A stretch of DNA of 64,000 nt. Source: Burkholderia ambifaria AMMD (GTDB lineage: Bacteria; Pseudomonadota; Gammaproteobacteria; Burkholderiales; Burkholderiaceae). How positions within the stretch are numbered: position 1 is the first letter of the stretch; every line of letters starts with the position of its first letter. The position numbers and the translations under genes are program-made. The stretch spans positions 2,604,001 to 2,668,000 of the forward strand of contig NC_008390.1 in NCBI RefSeq assembly GCF_000203915.1, in the 5' to 3' direction. Positions 19,749 through 28,457 of this stretch are shown one piece after another. The notes below the pieces were generated by a model. That model was given only the letters and a program-made list of their open reading frames with translations. It ran no database searches and was not told the DNA's origin.

Positions 19749-19776
19749 AGTATAGGAGCCGCGGGCACGCGGTCAA
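19749..19776 (-). promoter_or_regulatory. Sigma-70 promoter for the DUF3311-mctP operon
   Basis: On the minus strand TTGACC (-35, 19776-19771) and TATACT (-10, 19754-19749) are 16 bp apart, about 100 bp before the operon. A GGCTCC...GGAGCC inverted repeat overlaps the -10 region and early transcript. Confidence 0.7.
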
Positions 19777-19846
19777 GCAGGGGCGAACCCGAGGTGATCC
19801 GCCCCCAGTCGCGCGGTTGCACCGGCATGCGGCCGGTGCACGAGCG

Positions 19847-20764
19847 TCAGATCGCGAACGAGGATTCGCGTGCGCCGGTCGTTTCTTTCAAAGCTTTCAC
19901 CCACTTGCGCGCGGGCAGCTTCAGCGTGTCCTCGATCAGCTTCGCGCGTGCTTCCAGCTGCGCGAACGACACGTCGAGCACGGGGCCCGAGAACGCGATC
20001 GCGATCCGGTTGCCGTCGTGCACTTCCGGCAGCGCGATCACGCGATGGTCGAACGCTGCGTTCAGGTGCTTCATGTTGCGCACGAAGCTCGGATGGTCGC
20101 CGAACAGGTTGATCGTCGCGATGCCGGCGTCGGCGAGGCAGCCGCGCACCGCCCGGTAGAACGCGACGCTGTCGAGCACCGGCCCGCGCGCGGTCGCGTC
20201 GTACAGGTCGATCTGCAGCGCGCCGGTCGTGCCGCGGTTGGCCGGATCGTTGACGAAGTCCCATGCGTCGGCTTCGTGCACGACGAGGCGTTCGTCGTCG
20301 GGCGGCAGCGCGAACATCGTGCGGGCCGCGACGATCACGGCCGGGTTCAGTTCGACTGCCTCGACCTTCGCGTGCGGCAGGAAGCGGTGCGAGAACTTGG
20401 TCAGCGCGCCGGTGCCGAGCCCGAGCTGGACGATCCGTTCGGGCGTTTCGAGGAACAGCAGCCACGCCATCATCTGCTGCGCGTATTCGAGCTCGATGTG
20501 CAGCGGCTTCGAGATCCGCATCGCACCCTGCACCCATTCGGTGCCGAAGTGCAGGAAGCGCACGCCGCGCTCTTCCGAGAACGTGACGGGCGCGAAGCGC
20601 GGCTTGCGCGGCGCTTCGAGCACGGGCACGTCGTCGTGTTCGTCGATTTCCGGGCGGCGCTTCATGCGCGGCGGCTGGAGCTTGTCGGAGCCGTTGTAGG
20701 CGGACGCCTTGCGTTGCTTGAACGCACGCGCCTCGGCGGACGCGCGCTTGATGAGTCGGGACAT
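19847..20764 (-). CDS. Spermidine synthase-like methyltransferase-fold protein
   Basis: A 305-residue protein with a Rossmann SAM-type core. The nucleotide loop is QLGLGTGALTKFSHRF, the acidic strand-2 end is EAVELNP, and VHEADAWDFV follows. It resembles SpeE-family proteins, but the polyamine-synthase catalytic Asp region is replaced (LQIDLYDATARGP). It may therefore be one of the spermidine-synthase-like proteins of unknown activity. The N-terminal 60 residues are basic and low in order. It is a single gene with a hairpin (19819-19839) after the stop. Confidence 0.8.
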   Translation of the reverse strand: MSRLIKRASAEARAFKQRKASAYNGSDKLQPPRMKRRPEIDEHDDVPVLEAPRKPRFAPVTFSEERGVRFLHFGTEWVQGAMRISKPLHIELEYAQQMMAWLLFLETPERIVQLGLGTGALTKFSHRFLPHAKVEAVELNPAVIVAARTMFALPPDDERLVVHEADAWDFVNDPANRGTTGALQIDLYDATARGPVLDSVAFYRAVRGCLADAGIATINLFGDHPSFVRNMKHLNAAFDHRVIALPEVHDGNRIAIAFSGPVLDVSFAQLEARAKLIEDTLKLPARKWVKALKETTGARESSFAI

Positions 20765-20909
20765 GATTGAATCTCGCAGGGTGATGCTGGGTGATGCCGG
20801 ATGAGCGGACGAGAGGATAGCATTGGTGGGAGGGGGTCGGCCGCACGGCAAGCGCAGGACGTGCCGAACGGTGACGATCCTTGGACTACCACTGACGACA
20901 GGGCGTCAT

Positions 20910-21164
20910 ATGACCTCGAACGACAAAAAGATCTGGTTTCCGGCCAAGCGCTACGGATGGGGATGGGGTTTGCCGGTCGCGTGGCAAGGTTGGGTCGTGT
21001 TGCTGCTGTTCGCGATCGGGATCGGCGTCACTGCGTGGCTTCTGCCGCCGAAACGTTCGCCGCTTGCGTACGGCGCCTGCATCGTTGTGTTGGTCGCAGT
21101 GCTGACAGCCGTTTGCTGGATCAAGGGAGAGAGGCCCCGGTGGAGATGGGGCAAGGACGAGTGA
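20910..21164 (+). CDS. Small two-helix membrane protein
   Basis: An 84-residue protein not assigned to a family. After a short basic/aromatic head (KKIWFPAKRYGWGWGLP) it has two membrane helices (WVVLLLFAIGIGVTAWLL and YGACIVVLVAVLTAVCW) and a charged tail ending RWRWGKDE. ATG 20910 is chosen over longer in-frame sequence because that sequence is not membrane-like and has no ribosome site. No operon partner is evident. Confidence 0.7.
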   Translation: MTSNDKKIWFPAKRYGWGWGLPVAWQGWVVLLLFAIGIGVTAWLLPPKRSPLAYGACIVVLVAVLTAVCWIKGERPRWRWGKDE

Positions 21165-21256
21165 TCACCAGGCGCGATACACGCCCGCAACACCGCCCTC
21201 CCTCCACCATCGCTCTATCGGACGGCGACATCGTGTTCCCGCGCGCACCTTGAAAA

Positions 21257-21274
21257 TATACCCAAATAGGGATA
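21257..21274. promoter_or_regulatory. Imperfect inverted repeat before degenerate toxin-antitoxin locus
   Basis: TATACCC-AAAT-AGGGATA lies in an AT-rich patch. Such sites are usual operators of HigA-type antitoxins; the assignment is inference. Confidence 0.4.
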
Positions 21275-21340
21275 AATTCATCGGCGGATCCGGACACCAA
21301 ACCGTCCCACGGTGAAGCTCAGGCACAGCATTTACTGCTC

Positions 21341-21454
21341 CCTTGCTTCCAGAAGAAATCATCGAGCGGCATCGCGACACCCAGGCCGGACGGCGATCTG
21401 GTCTGCGAACGTCTGAAAGCGGCCGAGGCTCACGCAAAAGGAGAAAGGCGATGA
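21341..21454 (+). pseudogene. Truncated HigB/Gp49-like toxin remnant
   Basis: The frame ending at the TGA 21452-21454 encodes CFQKKSSSGIATPRPD, then LVCERLKAAEAHAKGERR. This matches the usual C terminus of phage-derived Gp49-like (HigB) toxins (FQKKS-x-GIATP...RLK-AE). The stop overlaps the antitoxin ATG by ATGA, exactly as in intact toxin-antitoxin pairs. Upstream in this frame no toxin core or start is visible. The toxin has therefore lost roughly its first two thirds, leaving an orphan antitoxin. Confidence 0.65.
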
Positions 21455-21774
21455 TCGAAATCGAACAGGGCAGCACGAACGTCTATGCTGACCTGGGCAT
21501 GCGCGATGCCGACGAAATGCGAGTGAAGGCCCAACTCGCCGCGAAGATCGCGGAGATCATCAAGGCGCGCAAATGGACGCAGCAGCACGCGGCCCGGTTG
21601 CTCGGCATGACGCAGCCGAAGCTGTCGAACATGCTGCGCGGGCAGTTTCGCGGCGTCAGCGAAACGAAGATACTCGAATGTCTGGCGAAGCTCGGACGCG
21701 ACGTGCAAATTGTCGTCGGACCGGATCGTCAGTCGGACGTTGAAGGGCATATCGAGGTCGTATTCGCCGCCTGA
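21451..21774 (+). CDS. XRE-type HTH antitoxin (HigA/COG5606 family), orphan
   Basis: A 107-residue protein with a central helix-turn-helix (WTQQHAARLLGMTQPKLSNMLRG, about residues 46-68) and the tail LGRDVQIVVGP typical of the HTH_37 antitoxins paired with Gp49-like toxins. AGGAGAAAGGCG precedes the ATG. It follows a toxin remnant, so it probably now acts only as a repressor of its own promoter or of other loci. Confidence 0.85.
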   Translation: MIEIEQGSTNVYADLGMRDADEMRVKAQLAAKIAEIIKARKWTQQHAARLLGMTQPKLSNMLRGQFRGVSETKILECLAKLGRDVQIVVGPDRQSDVEGHIEVVFAA

Positions 21775-21838
21775 CGATCACGCCACGCCAACGCCTTCGC
21801 AGTGCTGGCCGTGAAGTGCGGCGGCAACGCTCGGCCGC

Positions 21839-22315
21839 TCAGCGCGCAATGTGCCGCCACTGCTCCAGCTTCTGCTCGAACGACAGCATCGCATTCGCCG
21901 GGCTCGACGACGGCAGCACCAGCGTTTCATACCCGGCCTGCCCGATCACGTCGGCAAAGCGCCCCGCCGTCTTCCCGTTGAAACAGACCTTCTTCAGCAA
22001 CGGCGCATGCTCGCGCAACGACGCAAAGTCGTTCGGCTTCGCATTCCGGATCGCAGAATCGAGACTGCCTTGCCGATGGCATGCATCGAGGACATCCCAG
22101 ATGCCGATCCCGTGCGAAAGCACGCGTTCGAGCCGCGCGTCGTACACAAGCTCGTGCAGCCCGGGCTCGCCGAGCACCGCACCGAGCAACCGCCAGAACT
22201 GATTGCGCGGATGCGCGTAGTACTGCGCGGCATCGAGCGACGCCTCGCCCGGAAAGCTGCCGAGGATCATCGTGTGCGTATTCGGCCCGACGACCGGTGC
22301 AAAACCTTGCAGCAT
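21839..22315 (-). CDS. DNA-deoxyinosine (hypoxanthine) glycosylase, UDG superfamily
   Basis: A 158-residue repair enzyme of the uracil-DNA glycosylase superfamily. Motif 1 is ILGSFPGEASLDAAQYYAHP, followed by RNQFWRLLG and the downstream NAKPNDFASL. C-terminal LPSSSPANAML corresponds to the DNA-intercalating loop. This matches the family-6 enzymes acting on hypoxanthine. Its ATG (22315) overlaps the stop of ubiC by one base, so it is the third gene of the htpG-ubiC operon. Confidence 0.85.
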   Translation of the reverse strand: MLQGFAPVVGPNTHTMILGSFPGEASLDAAQYYAHPRNQFWRLLGAVLGEPGLHELVYDARLERVLSHGIGIWDVLDACHRQGSLDSAIRNAKPNDFASLREHAPLLKKVCFNGKTAGRFADVIGQAGYETLVLPSSSPANAMLSFEQKLEQWRHIAR

Positions 22316-22908
22316 CACGCGGCCCCCCGCGGCCCGTCGCCATGCGCATCGAGATGGCGCCACAGCGCGGGCAGCATGCACTCGGTGACCATCAACGGCG
22401 TGCCGTGCCGCTGGAACACCGAGCGCCGCGCGACGAACGCGTGCGGCGCCCGCGCCCCCTGCAACGCATGGCTTGCGAGCGCATACAGCGGATGACCGGC
22501 GATCACGCGCCGGCTGACGAGCGCCGAGCGCTCGACCTGCGGATCGCTGTACAGCAGCTCCGCGAGCGGCCGCGTGCGCAACCGCCGCATCGCCTGCCAG
22601 CCCCCCTTGCTGGCCGCGAGCGGCGCGATGCTGTGCGCGGCGACGTACGGCGTGCCGTCGACCGACAGGATCACCTCGCGCACCCACATCGGCGCGCGCG
22701 GCGCACTGTCGAGCGCGTCAGGCTCGTCGAACCACGGACAGTCGACGGCCTCGCGCGTCACGCGCACGCTCACGCTGCCGAGCCGCGCGAGATGCGCGGT
22801 CAGCGAACCGCCGCGCGTCAGCCAGTCGCGCTGGTCGAGCGTGCAGCCGGGCCGGGGCGTTGCGCGCCAGCCCGCCTGTGCGCCGTCGAATCGAATCCGC
22901 TTGCTCAC
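22315..22908 (-). CDS. ubiC: Chorismate lyase
   Basis: Converts chorismate to 4-hydroxybenzoate, the first step of ubiquinone synthesis. At 197 residues with [16 protein letters not shown] near the N terminus, [20 protein letters not shown] in the middle and WVREV before it, it matches UbiC. The start is GTG 22908, overlapping the htpG stop (GTGA). ATG codons further upstream fall inside htpG. Its third-codon composition is like its neighbours. Confidence 0.87.
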   Translation of the reverse strand: MSKRIRFDGAQAGWRATPRPGCTLDQRDWLTRGGSLTAHLARLGSVSVRVTREAVDCPWFDEPDALDSAPRAPMWVREVILSVDGTPYVAAHSIAPLAASKGGWQAMRRLRTRPLAELLYSDPQVERSALVSRRVIAGHPLYALASHALQGARAPHAFVARRSVFQRHGTPLMVTECMLPALWRHLDAHGDGPRGAA

Positions 22909-24803
22909 GCAGCGCGCGACAGCAGCAGCGCGTTGGTTCGCTTCACGAAGCTCGCCGGATCGTCGAGCATCCCGCCTTCGGCCAGCAATGCCTGGTCGAA
23001 CAGCAGATGGCACCAGTCGCCGAAACTGGCGCTGTCGGCGTTCAGCTGCTTCACGAGCGCGTGCTCCGGGTTGATCTCGAGGATCGGCTGCATCGCCGGC
23101 GCGTTCTGACCGGCCGCCTTCAGCATCCGCTGCAGGTAGCCGCTCATGTCGTTGTCGTCCGCGACGAGGCACGACGGCGAATCGGTCAGGCGGAACGTGA
23201 CGCGCACTTCCTTCACCTTGTCGCCGAGCGCTTCCTTCATCTTCTCGACGACCGGCTTGATCGCCTCGCCCGCCTGCTCCTGCGCCTTCTTTTCCTCGTC
23301 GTTCAGCTCGCCGAGGTCGAGATCGCCGCGGGCAACGCTCGCGAGCGGCTTGCCGTCGAATTCATGCAGGAACGACAGCATCCATTCGTCGACGCGATCG
23401 GTCAGCAGCAGCACCTCGACGCCCTTCTTGCGGAACACTTCCAGATGCGGGCTGTTCTTCGCGGCCTGCCACGTATCGGCGGTCACGTAGTAGATCTTGC
23501 TCTGCTCCGGCTTCATGCGCGACACGTAGTCGGCGAGCGACACGTCCTGCGCATCGGTGTCGCCGTGCGTCGACGCGAAGCGCAGCAGCTTCGCGATGCG
23601 CTCGCGGTTCGCGTGATCCTCGCCGAGGCCTTCCTTCAGCACCTGGCCGAACGCGCTCCAGAACGTCTTGTACTTCTCCTTGCCGGCCTCCTCTTCCGCG
23701 TTCGCGAGCTCCTCGAGCATCGACAGCGCGCGCTTCGTCACGCCTTCGCGGATCGCCTTCACGTCGCGGCTTTCCTGCAGGATTTCACGCGACACGTTCA
23801 GCGGCAGGTCGGCCGAATCGACCACGCCCTTCACGAAGCGCAGGTATTGCGGCAGCAGCTGCTCGGCGTCGTCCATGATGAACACGCGCTTCACGTACAG
23901 CTTCAGGCCGCCGCGATAGTCGCGGTTCCACAGATCGAACGGCGCGTGCGCCGGCACGAACAGCAGTTGCGTGTATTCGCTGCGGCCCTCGACGCGGTTG
24001 TGCGTCCACGTGAGCGGATCCTGGTGGTCGTGCGCGACGTGCTGGTAGAACTGCGTGTACTGCTCGTCGGTGATGTCGCTCTTCGAACGCGTCCACAGCG
24101 CGCTCGCCTGGTTGACGGTCTCGTCCTCGTCCTTCAGGACCATCTCGCCCTTTTCCTGATCCCACTCTTCCTTCTGCATCAGGATCGGCAGCGCGATATG
24201 ATCGGAATACTTCTGGATGATCGACTTCAGGCGGTGCGACGACAGCAGCTCGTCCTCGCCTTCGCGCAGGTGCAGCGTGATCGTCGTGCCGCGCTGCGCG
24301 CGCTCGATCGCGTCGATCGTGAAATCGCCCTCGCCCGCGCTTTCCCAGCGCACGGCTTCGTTCGCCGGCAGGCCGGCGCGGCGCGTCTCGACGGTGATCT
24401 TGTCCGCGACGATGAAGCCCGAGTAGAAGCCGACGCCGAACTGGCCGATCAGCGCCGCGTCCTTCTGCTGGTCGCCGGACAGCTTCGTGAAGAATTCCTT
24501 GGTGCCCGAGCGCGCGATCGTGCCTAGGTTCGCGATCGCCTCGTCGCGGCTCATGCCGATGCCGTTGTCGTCGATCGTGATCGTGCGGGCGGCCTTGTCG
24601 AAGCCGATGCGGATGCGCAGGTTCGGATCGTTCTCGTACAGCGCGTTGTCCGCGAGTCCTTCGAAACGCAGCTTGTCGGCCGCGTCGGACGCGTTCGACA
24701 CCAGTTCGCGCAGGAAGATTTCCTTGTTGCTGTAGAGCGAATGAATCATCAGGTGGAGGAGTTGCTTGACCTCTGCCTGAAAGCTCATCGTTTCGTGTGC
24801 CAT
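22905..24803 (-). CDS. htpG: Molecular chaperone HtpG (bacterial Hsp90)
   Basis: A 632-residue ATP-dependent chaperone. The N-terminal GHKL ATPase shows [18 protein letters not shown] and [10 protein letters not shown]. The middle domain has the catalytic-loop Arg region NVSREILQ, and the C-terminal dimerisation part is complete. The leader contains a heat-shock sigma-32-type promoter (24913-24941). ubiC and a DNA glycosylase gene overlap downstream and would be co-induced. Confidence 0.97.
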   Translation of the reverse strand: MAHETMSFQAEVKQLLHLMIHSLYSNKEIFLRELVSNASDAADKLRFEGLADNALYENDPNLRIRIGFDKAARTITIDDNGIGMSRDEAIANLGTIARSGTKEFFTKLSGDQQKDAALIGQFGVGFYSGFIVADKITVETRRAGLPANEAVRWESAGEGDFTIDAIERAQRGTTITLHLREGEDELLSSHRLKSIIQKYSDHIALPILMQKEEWDQEKGEMVLKDEDETVNQASALWTRSKSDITDEQYTQFYQHVAHDHQDPLTWTHNRVEGRSEYTQLLFVPAHAPFDLWNRDYRGGLKLYVKRVFIMDDAEQLLPQYLRFVKGVVDSADLPLNVSREILQESRDVKAIREGVTKRALSMLEELANAEEEAGKEKYKTFWSAFGQVLKEGLGEDHANRERIAKLLRFASTHGDTDAQDVSLADYVSRMKPEQSKIYYVTADTWQAAKNSPHLEVFRKKGVEVLLLTDRVDEWMLSFLHEFDGKPLASVARGDLDLGELNDEEKKAQEQAGEAIKPVVEKMKEALGDKVKEVRVTFRLTDSPSCLVADDNDMSGYLQRMLKAAGQNAPAMQPILEINPEHALVKQLNADSASFGDWCHLLFDQALLAEGGMLDDPASFVKRTNALLLSRAA

Positions 24804-24912
24804 GGATGCTGTTTCCTCTTACTTGAACTTGAATGGTGTGACGCGGGCGCCCGGCGCGCGATGCCGGAGGGCCCGTCAAGGACGACCGCCTGGCGCAAGC
24901 GGTTTGCGCGGG

Positions 24913-24941
24913 TATCTGGGGCCGGGCGACCGGATTTCAAG
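24913..24941 (-). promoter_or_regulatory. Sigma-32 heat-shock promoter of htpG
   Basis: On the minus strand CTTGAA (24941-24936), 14 bp, then CCCCAGATA (24921-24913) closely match the sigma-32 consensus CTTGAA-N13-17-CCCCATNT. It lies about 110 bp before the htpG ATG. Confidence 0.75.
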
Positions 24942-24959
24942 GGGCGGCGTGCCGCCCCG

Positions 24960-26420
24960 TCACGACGCGCGCCGCGCCGCCGACTCGATATAGCGCGCGA
25001 GAAAGCCCGGCAGCGCCGGATCCCCGCAGTTCGCGACGTTGAAGCGCGTCCACGTCGACGGCGACTGCTGCGGGGAGAACAGGCTGCCCGGCGTCAGCAG
25101 GAATCCTTCCTCGTGCGCGGCGGCCGCGAGCGCGTCCGAATCGACGCCCGTGTCGGCCCACAGGAACATCCCGGCGGCCGGCATCGCGAACAGCCGCAGC
25201 CCGGTGCGCTCGAGCATCCGCGCGGTCTTGTCGCGCACGCCGTCGAGCCGCGCGCGCAAGCGCTCGACGTGGCGCCGGTAATGCCCTTCGGTCAGGATCT
25301 TGTAGAGCACGCGCTCGTTGAGCTCCGGCGTCGTCATCCCGACCAGCATCTTCTGGTCGGTGATCGCCTTCGCGATCTCCGGCGCGCAGGCGACATAGCC
25401 GACCCGCAGATTCGCCGCGAGCGTTTTCGAATAGCTGCCGAGGTAGATCACGCGCTTCAACTGGTCGAGGCTCGCGAGTCGCGTCGCCGGGTAGCTCGGC
25501 GGGCACAGGTCGCCGTACACGTCGTCCTCGACGACGAGAAAGTCGTACGCCTCCGCGAGCTTCAGGATCCGGAACGCCTGCGCGGCCGACAGCGACGTGC
25601 CGGTCGGGTTCTGCAGCACCGAATTGATCACGAGCATCTTCGGCCGCCACATCTGCACGAGCGTTTCCAGCGCGTCGAGATCGGGGCCGTCGGGCGTATA
25701 CGGCATGCCGACGAGCTGCGCACCCTGCGACGCAAAGCGGCCGAACATCTGGAACCATGCGGGATCGCCGACGATCACCGCGTCGCCCGGCTGCACGTAG
25801 ATGCGCGAGATCAGGTCGATCGCCTGCGTGATGCCCGACACCATCACGAGCTGCTCGGGCTTCGCGCCGATCTCGACTTCCGCGAGCCGCGTCTGCAGTT
25901 GCTGGCGCAGCGGCAGAAAGCCCTGCGGTGTGCCGAAGCCGAGCATCTGGGCGCCGGACTGGCGCCCGAGCGCGCGCAGCGAGCCGGTGATCAGCTCGCC
26001 GTCGAGCCAACGGCCCGGCAGGTAGCCGAGACCCGGCCCCTTTTCCGGGCTGGCGGTGTGCAGCATGTTGCGCAGCAGCCAGACGACGTCGATGGTGTTG
26101 TGCACGGGCGCGGCCTCCGCCACGCGCGCCACGTTGTCGACCGGCTGCGGACCGACGGCCGTGCGCTCGCGCACGTAGAAACCGGAGCCGCGCCGCGAAT
26201 CGAGATACCCCTGCGCGACGAGCCGCTCGTACGCCTCGACGACGGTGAAACGCGACACGCTCTTGTCGAGCGCGAGCTTGCGGATCGACGGCATGCGCAT
26301 GCCGGGCCGGAACACACGCTCGTCGATGCGCCGCCGCGCCCACTGGACAAGCTGGTCGACGAGCGTGAGCGTGGCCGTATCGTGCGGCGCGGGGATCTGG
26401 GCGAGAGGGACGGTGGACAC
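24960..26420 (-). CDS. MocR/PdxR family regulator (GntR HTH fused to aminotransferase fold)
   Basis: A 486-residue transcription factor. A winged GntR helix-turn-helix occupies about residues 20-85 (MRMPSIRKLALDKSVSRFTV), and a type-I aminotransferase-like domain occupies the rest. The PLP-binding Lys is in YLGSYSKTLAANLRVGY. The start is a GTG at 26420. It faces the VOC/EamA/aminotransferase group across a 219-bp gap carrying repeated CTGTACCG-type boxes, so it very likely controls those genes and itself in response to an amino compound bound with PLP. Confidence 0.92.
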   Translation of the reverse strand: MSTVPLAQIPAPHDTATLTLVDQLVQWARRRIDERVFRPGMRMPSIRKLALDKSVSRFTVVEAYERLVAQGYLDSRRGSGFYVRERTAVGPQPVDNVARVAEAAPVHNTIDVVWLLRNMLHTASPEKGPGLGYLPGRWLDGELITGSLRALGRQSGAQMLGFGTPQGFLPLRQQLQTRLAEVEIGAKPEQLVMVSGITQAIDLISRIYVQPGDAVIVGDPAWFQMFGRFASQGAQLVGMPYTPDGPDLDALETLVQMWRPKMLVINSVLQNPTGTSLSAAQAFRILKLAEAYDFLVVEDDVYGDLCPPSYPATRLASLDQLKRVIYLGSYSKTLAANLRVGYVACAPEIAKAITDQKMLVGMTTPELNERVLYKILTEGHYRRHVERLRARLDGVRDKTARMLERTGLRLFAMPAAGMFLWADTGVDSDALAAAAHEEGFLLTPGSLFSPQQSPSTWTRFNVANCGDPALPGFLARYIESAARRAS

Positions 26421-26436
26421 GGGCGGGCAACTCCAA

Positions 26437-26479
26437 CTGTACCGAAGGCTATCGCGCCGATTGTACCGTTACTGTGCCG
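26437..26479. promoter_or_regulatory. Direct-repeat operator candidate for the MocR regulator
   Basis: Three similar boxes on one strand, ACTGTACCG (26437-26445), TTGTACCG (26461-26468) and ACTGTGCCG (26471-26479), lie between the divergent genes. MocR proteins bind direct repeats; assignment is inference. Confidence 0.5.
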
Positions 26480-26639
26480 GTGCGGACGATTACAGTTGAC
26501 CTCAAATGGCGACGTGCGGCCGCCGTTCCGGGCCGCCCGCACGCGGGTCGGCACCGCCCGGCTTGCAGCGCGGCCCGGGCATCGGCCGGTCGCGCTACCG
26601 TCCGCCCACCATGACACTTTCGCTTCCCGACCGACGTTC

Positions 26640-27332
26640 ATGCCAGCCCGCTCCCTGACCCTCGACCATCTCGTGATCGCCGCGCGCACGCTCGACGACG
26701 GCGTACGCCACGTCACTAACACGCTCGGCATCGAACCGGCCGGCGGCGGCCGCCACCCGCTGATGCGCACCCATAACGCGCTGTTCGGCGCGTGGGGCGG
26801 GCTATACCTCGAAGTGATCGCGATCGATCCCGACGCACCGACCGCGGGCGACGACGCCACGCCGCCGCGCGCGCGGCTGTTCGGCCTCGACGATCCGGCG
26901 ATGCACGCCCGGCTCGCGCACGGCCCGTTCCTCGCGCACTGGGTCGCGCGCGTCGACCGCCCGCGCCAGCTCGCGCTATGGCAGAGCCAGTACCCGGCGC
27001 GCATCGCGCCGGTCGTCACGATGCGCCGCGGCGACCTGAGCTGGGGCCTCACGGTGCCCGACGACGGCGCGTTCCCCGCGTGGCAAGGCGCCGGCGACGG
27101 CCTCGCGCCGTCGCTGATCCAGTGGGACAGCCCGCGTCATCCGGCCGAATCGCTGCCGGACAACGGCGTCGCGCTGAAGTCGCTCAAGGGCGTCCACCCG
27201 CGTGCGGACACGATCCGCGAGCAGCTCGACTGGCTCGGCGCCGGCCATCTGCTCGACGTCGAAACCGGCGACGGCCCGCCCGCGCTCGTCGCGGAGTTCG
27301 ACACGCCGCAAGGCGCCCGCACGCTGCGCTGA
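26640..27332 (+). CDS. VOC superfamily (glyoxalase-like) protein
   Basis: A 230-residue protein of the Glyoxalase_3-like group. It opens LTLDHLVIAARTLDDGVRHV and has the His/Glu-bearing strands LYLEVIAIDPDAP and FLAHWVARVD expected for metal coordination. The start ATG 26640 gives the family's usual N terminus. It is the first gene divergent from the MocR regulator and 65 bp ahead of an EamA exporter; the three probably form a small regulated unit. The substrate is unknown. Confidence 0.83.
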   Translation: MPARSLTLDHLVIAARTLDDGVRHVTNTLGIEPAGGGRHPLMRTHNALFGAWGGLYLEVIAIDPDAPTAGDDATPPRARLFGLDDPAMHARLAHGPFLAHWVARVDRPRQLALWQSQYPARIAPVVTMRRGDLSWGLTVPDDGAFPAWQGAGDGLAPSLIQWDSPRHPAESLPDNGVALKSLKGVHPRADTIREQLDWLGAGHLLDVETGDGPPALVAEFDTPQGARTLR

Positions 27333-27397
27333 CGGCCCGGCCACCCCTTCGATTACACGAACCTAGCCAAACCCAGCAATCCGGAGACACCCAGTAC

Positions 27398-28306
27398 ATG
27401 AATTCGCGCGAAACCCGGGGCATGCTGCTCGGCCTCATCGGCGTGATGATCTTCAGCCTGACGCTGCCGATGACGCGTATCGTCGTCTCCGAACTCAACC
27501 CGCTGCTCAACGGGCTCGGCCGCGCGCTCGCCGCGTCGGTGCCGGCCGGCCTGCTGCTGTGGTGGCGCCGCGAGAGGCTGCCGACCCGCGCGCAGCTGAA
27601 AAGCCTGGCCGTCGTCTCGGCCGGCGTGATCATCGCGTATCCGGTGTTCTCCGCGTGGGCGATGAAAAGCGTGCCGGCGTCGCACGGCGCGGTCGTCAAC
27701 GGCCTGCAGCCGCTGTTCGTCGCGCTGTACGCGGCGTCGCTGTCGCACGAGCGCCCGTCGAAGGCGTTCTGGGCCAGCGCGCTGGCGGGCAGCGCGCTCG
27801 TGATCGCGTTCGCGCTGCGCGACGGCGGCGGCACCGTGCAGGCGGGCGACGCGCTGATGCTCGTCGCGGTCGGCATCGGCGCGCTCGGCTATGCGGAAGG
27901 CGCGCGGCTCGCGCGCCAGATCGGCGGCTGGCAGGTGATCTGCTGGGCGCTCGTCGTGTCCGCGCCGTTCCTCGTGCTGCCGGTCGGCTGGCTCGCATGG
28001 ACGCAGCACGTCGCCCATCCGGCCCCGCTTGCGTTGCGCACGTGGCTCGCGTTTGGCTACGTGACCCTTTTTTCGCAATTCATCGGCTTTTTCGCGTGGT
28101 ACGCGGGGCTCGCGATGGGCGGCATCGCGCGCGTCGGCCAGGTCCAACTGCTGCAGATCTTCTTCACGATCGCCTTCTCCGCGCTGCTGTTCGGCGAGAC
28201 GGTGACGCCGTCCACCTGGCTGTTCGCGGCCGCCGTGATCGCGACCGTGATGCTCGGCCGGCGCTCGGCCGTGGCCACGGCCCCGCGTGCTGCTCGCGCC
28301 GGTTGA
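27398..28306 (+). CDS. EamA/DMT family membrane exporter
   Basis: A 302-residue protein with ten hydrophobic helices in two EamA repeats (GLIGVMIFSLTLPMTRIVVS; ALGYAEGARLARQIGGWQV). GGAGA lies 10 nt before ATG 27398. It follows the VOC gene and precedes an aminotransferase, under likely MocR control. Export of an amino acid or amine that the regulator senses is a reasonable guess. Confidence 0.88.
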   Translation: MNSRETRGMLLGLIGVMIFSLTLPMTRIVVSELNPLLNGLGRALAASVPAGLLLWWRRERLPTRAQLKSLAVVSAGVIIAYPVFSAWAMKSVPASHGAVVNGLQPLFVALYAASLSHERPSKAFWASALAGSALVIAFALRDGGGTVQAGDALMLVAVGIGALGYAEGARLARQIGGWQVICWALVVSAPFLVLPVGWLAWTQHVAHPAPLALRTWLAFGYVTLFSQFIGFFAWYAGLAMGGIARVGQVQLLQIFFTIAFSALLFGETVTPSTWLFAAAVIATVMLGRRSAVATAPRAARAG

Positions 28307-28457
28307 TGAGGTGCGCCATAATGTTTGTTTTGCCAGAACGGTTTTGCCCACCCGGCCGCGACGGCCCGATCGCGCTCCCGCAAGCCTACCCGGCCGCGTC
28401 GACGCAATCTGCCTGATCGACCTTTCTTGACTGACCCGATATCCGAACGAGGAGACT

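Noticed and set aside
20823..20909. Longer start for the small membrane protein
   Set aside because: The added residues are basic and not membrane-like, and there is no ribosome site.
24741..26639. Long plus-strand frame leading into the VOC gene at 26640
   Set aside because: It is antisense to the MocR regulator and its residues are low-complexity; only the part from 26640 matches a protein family.
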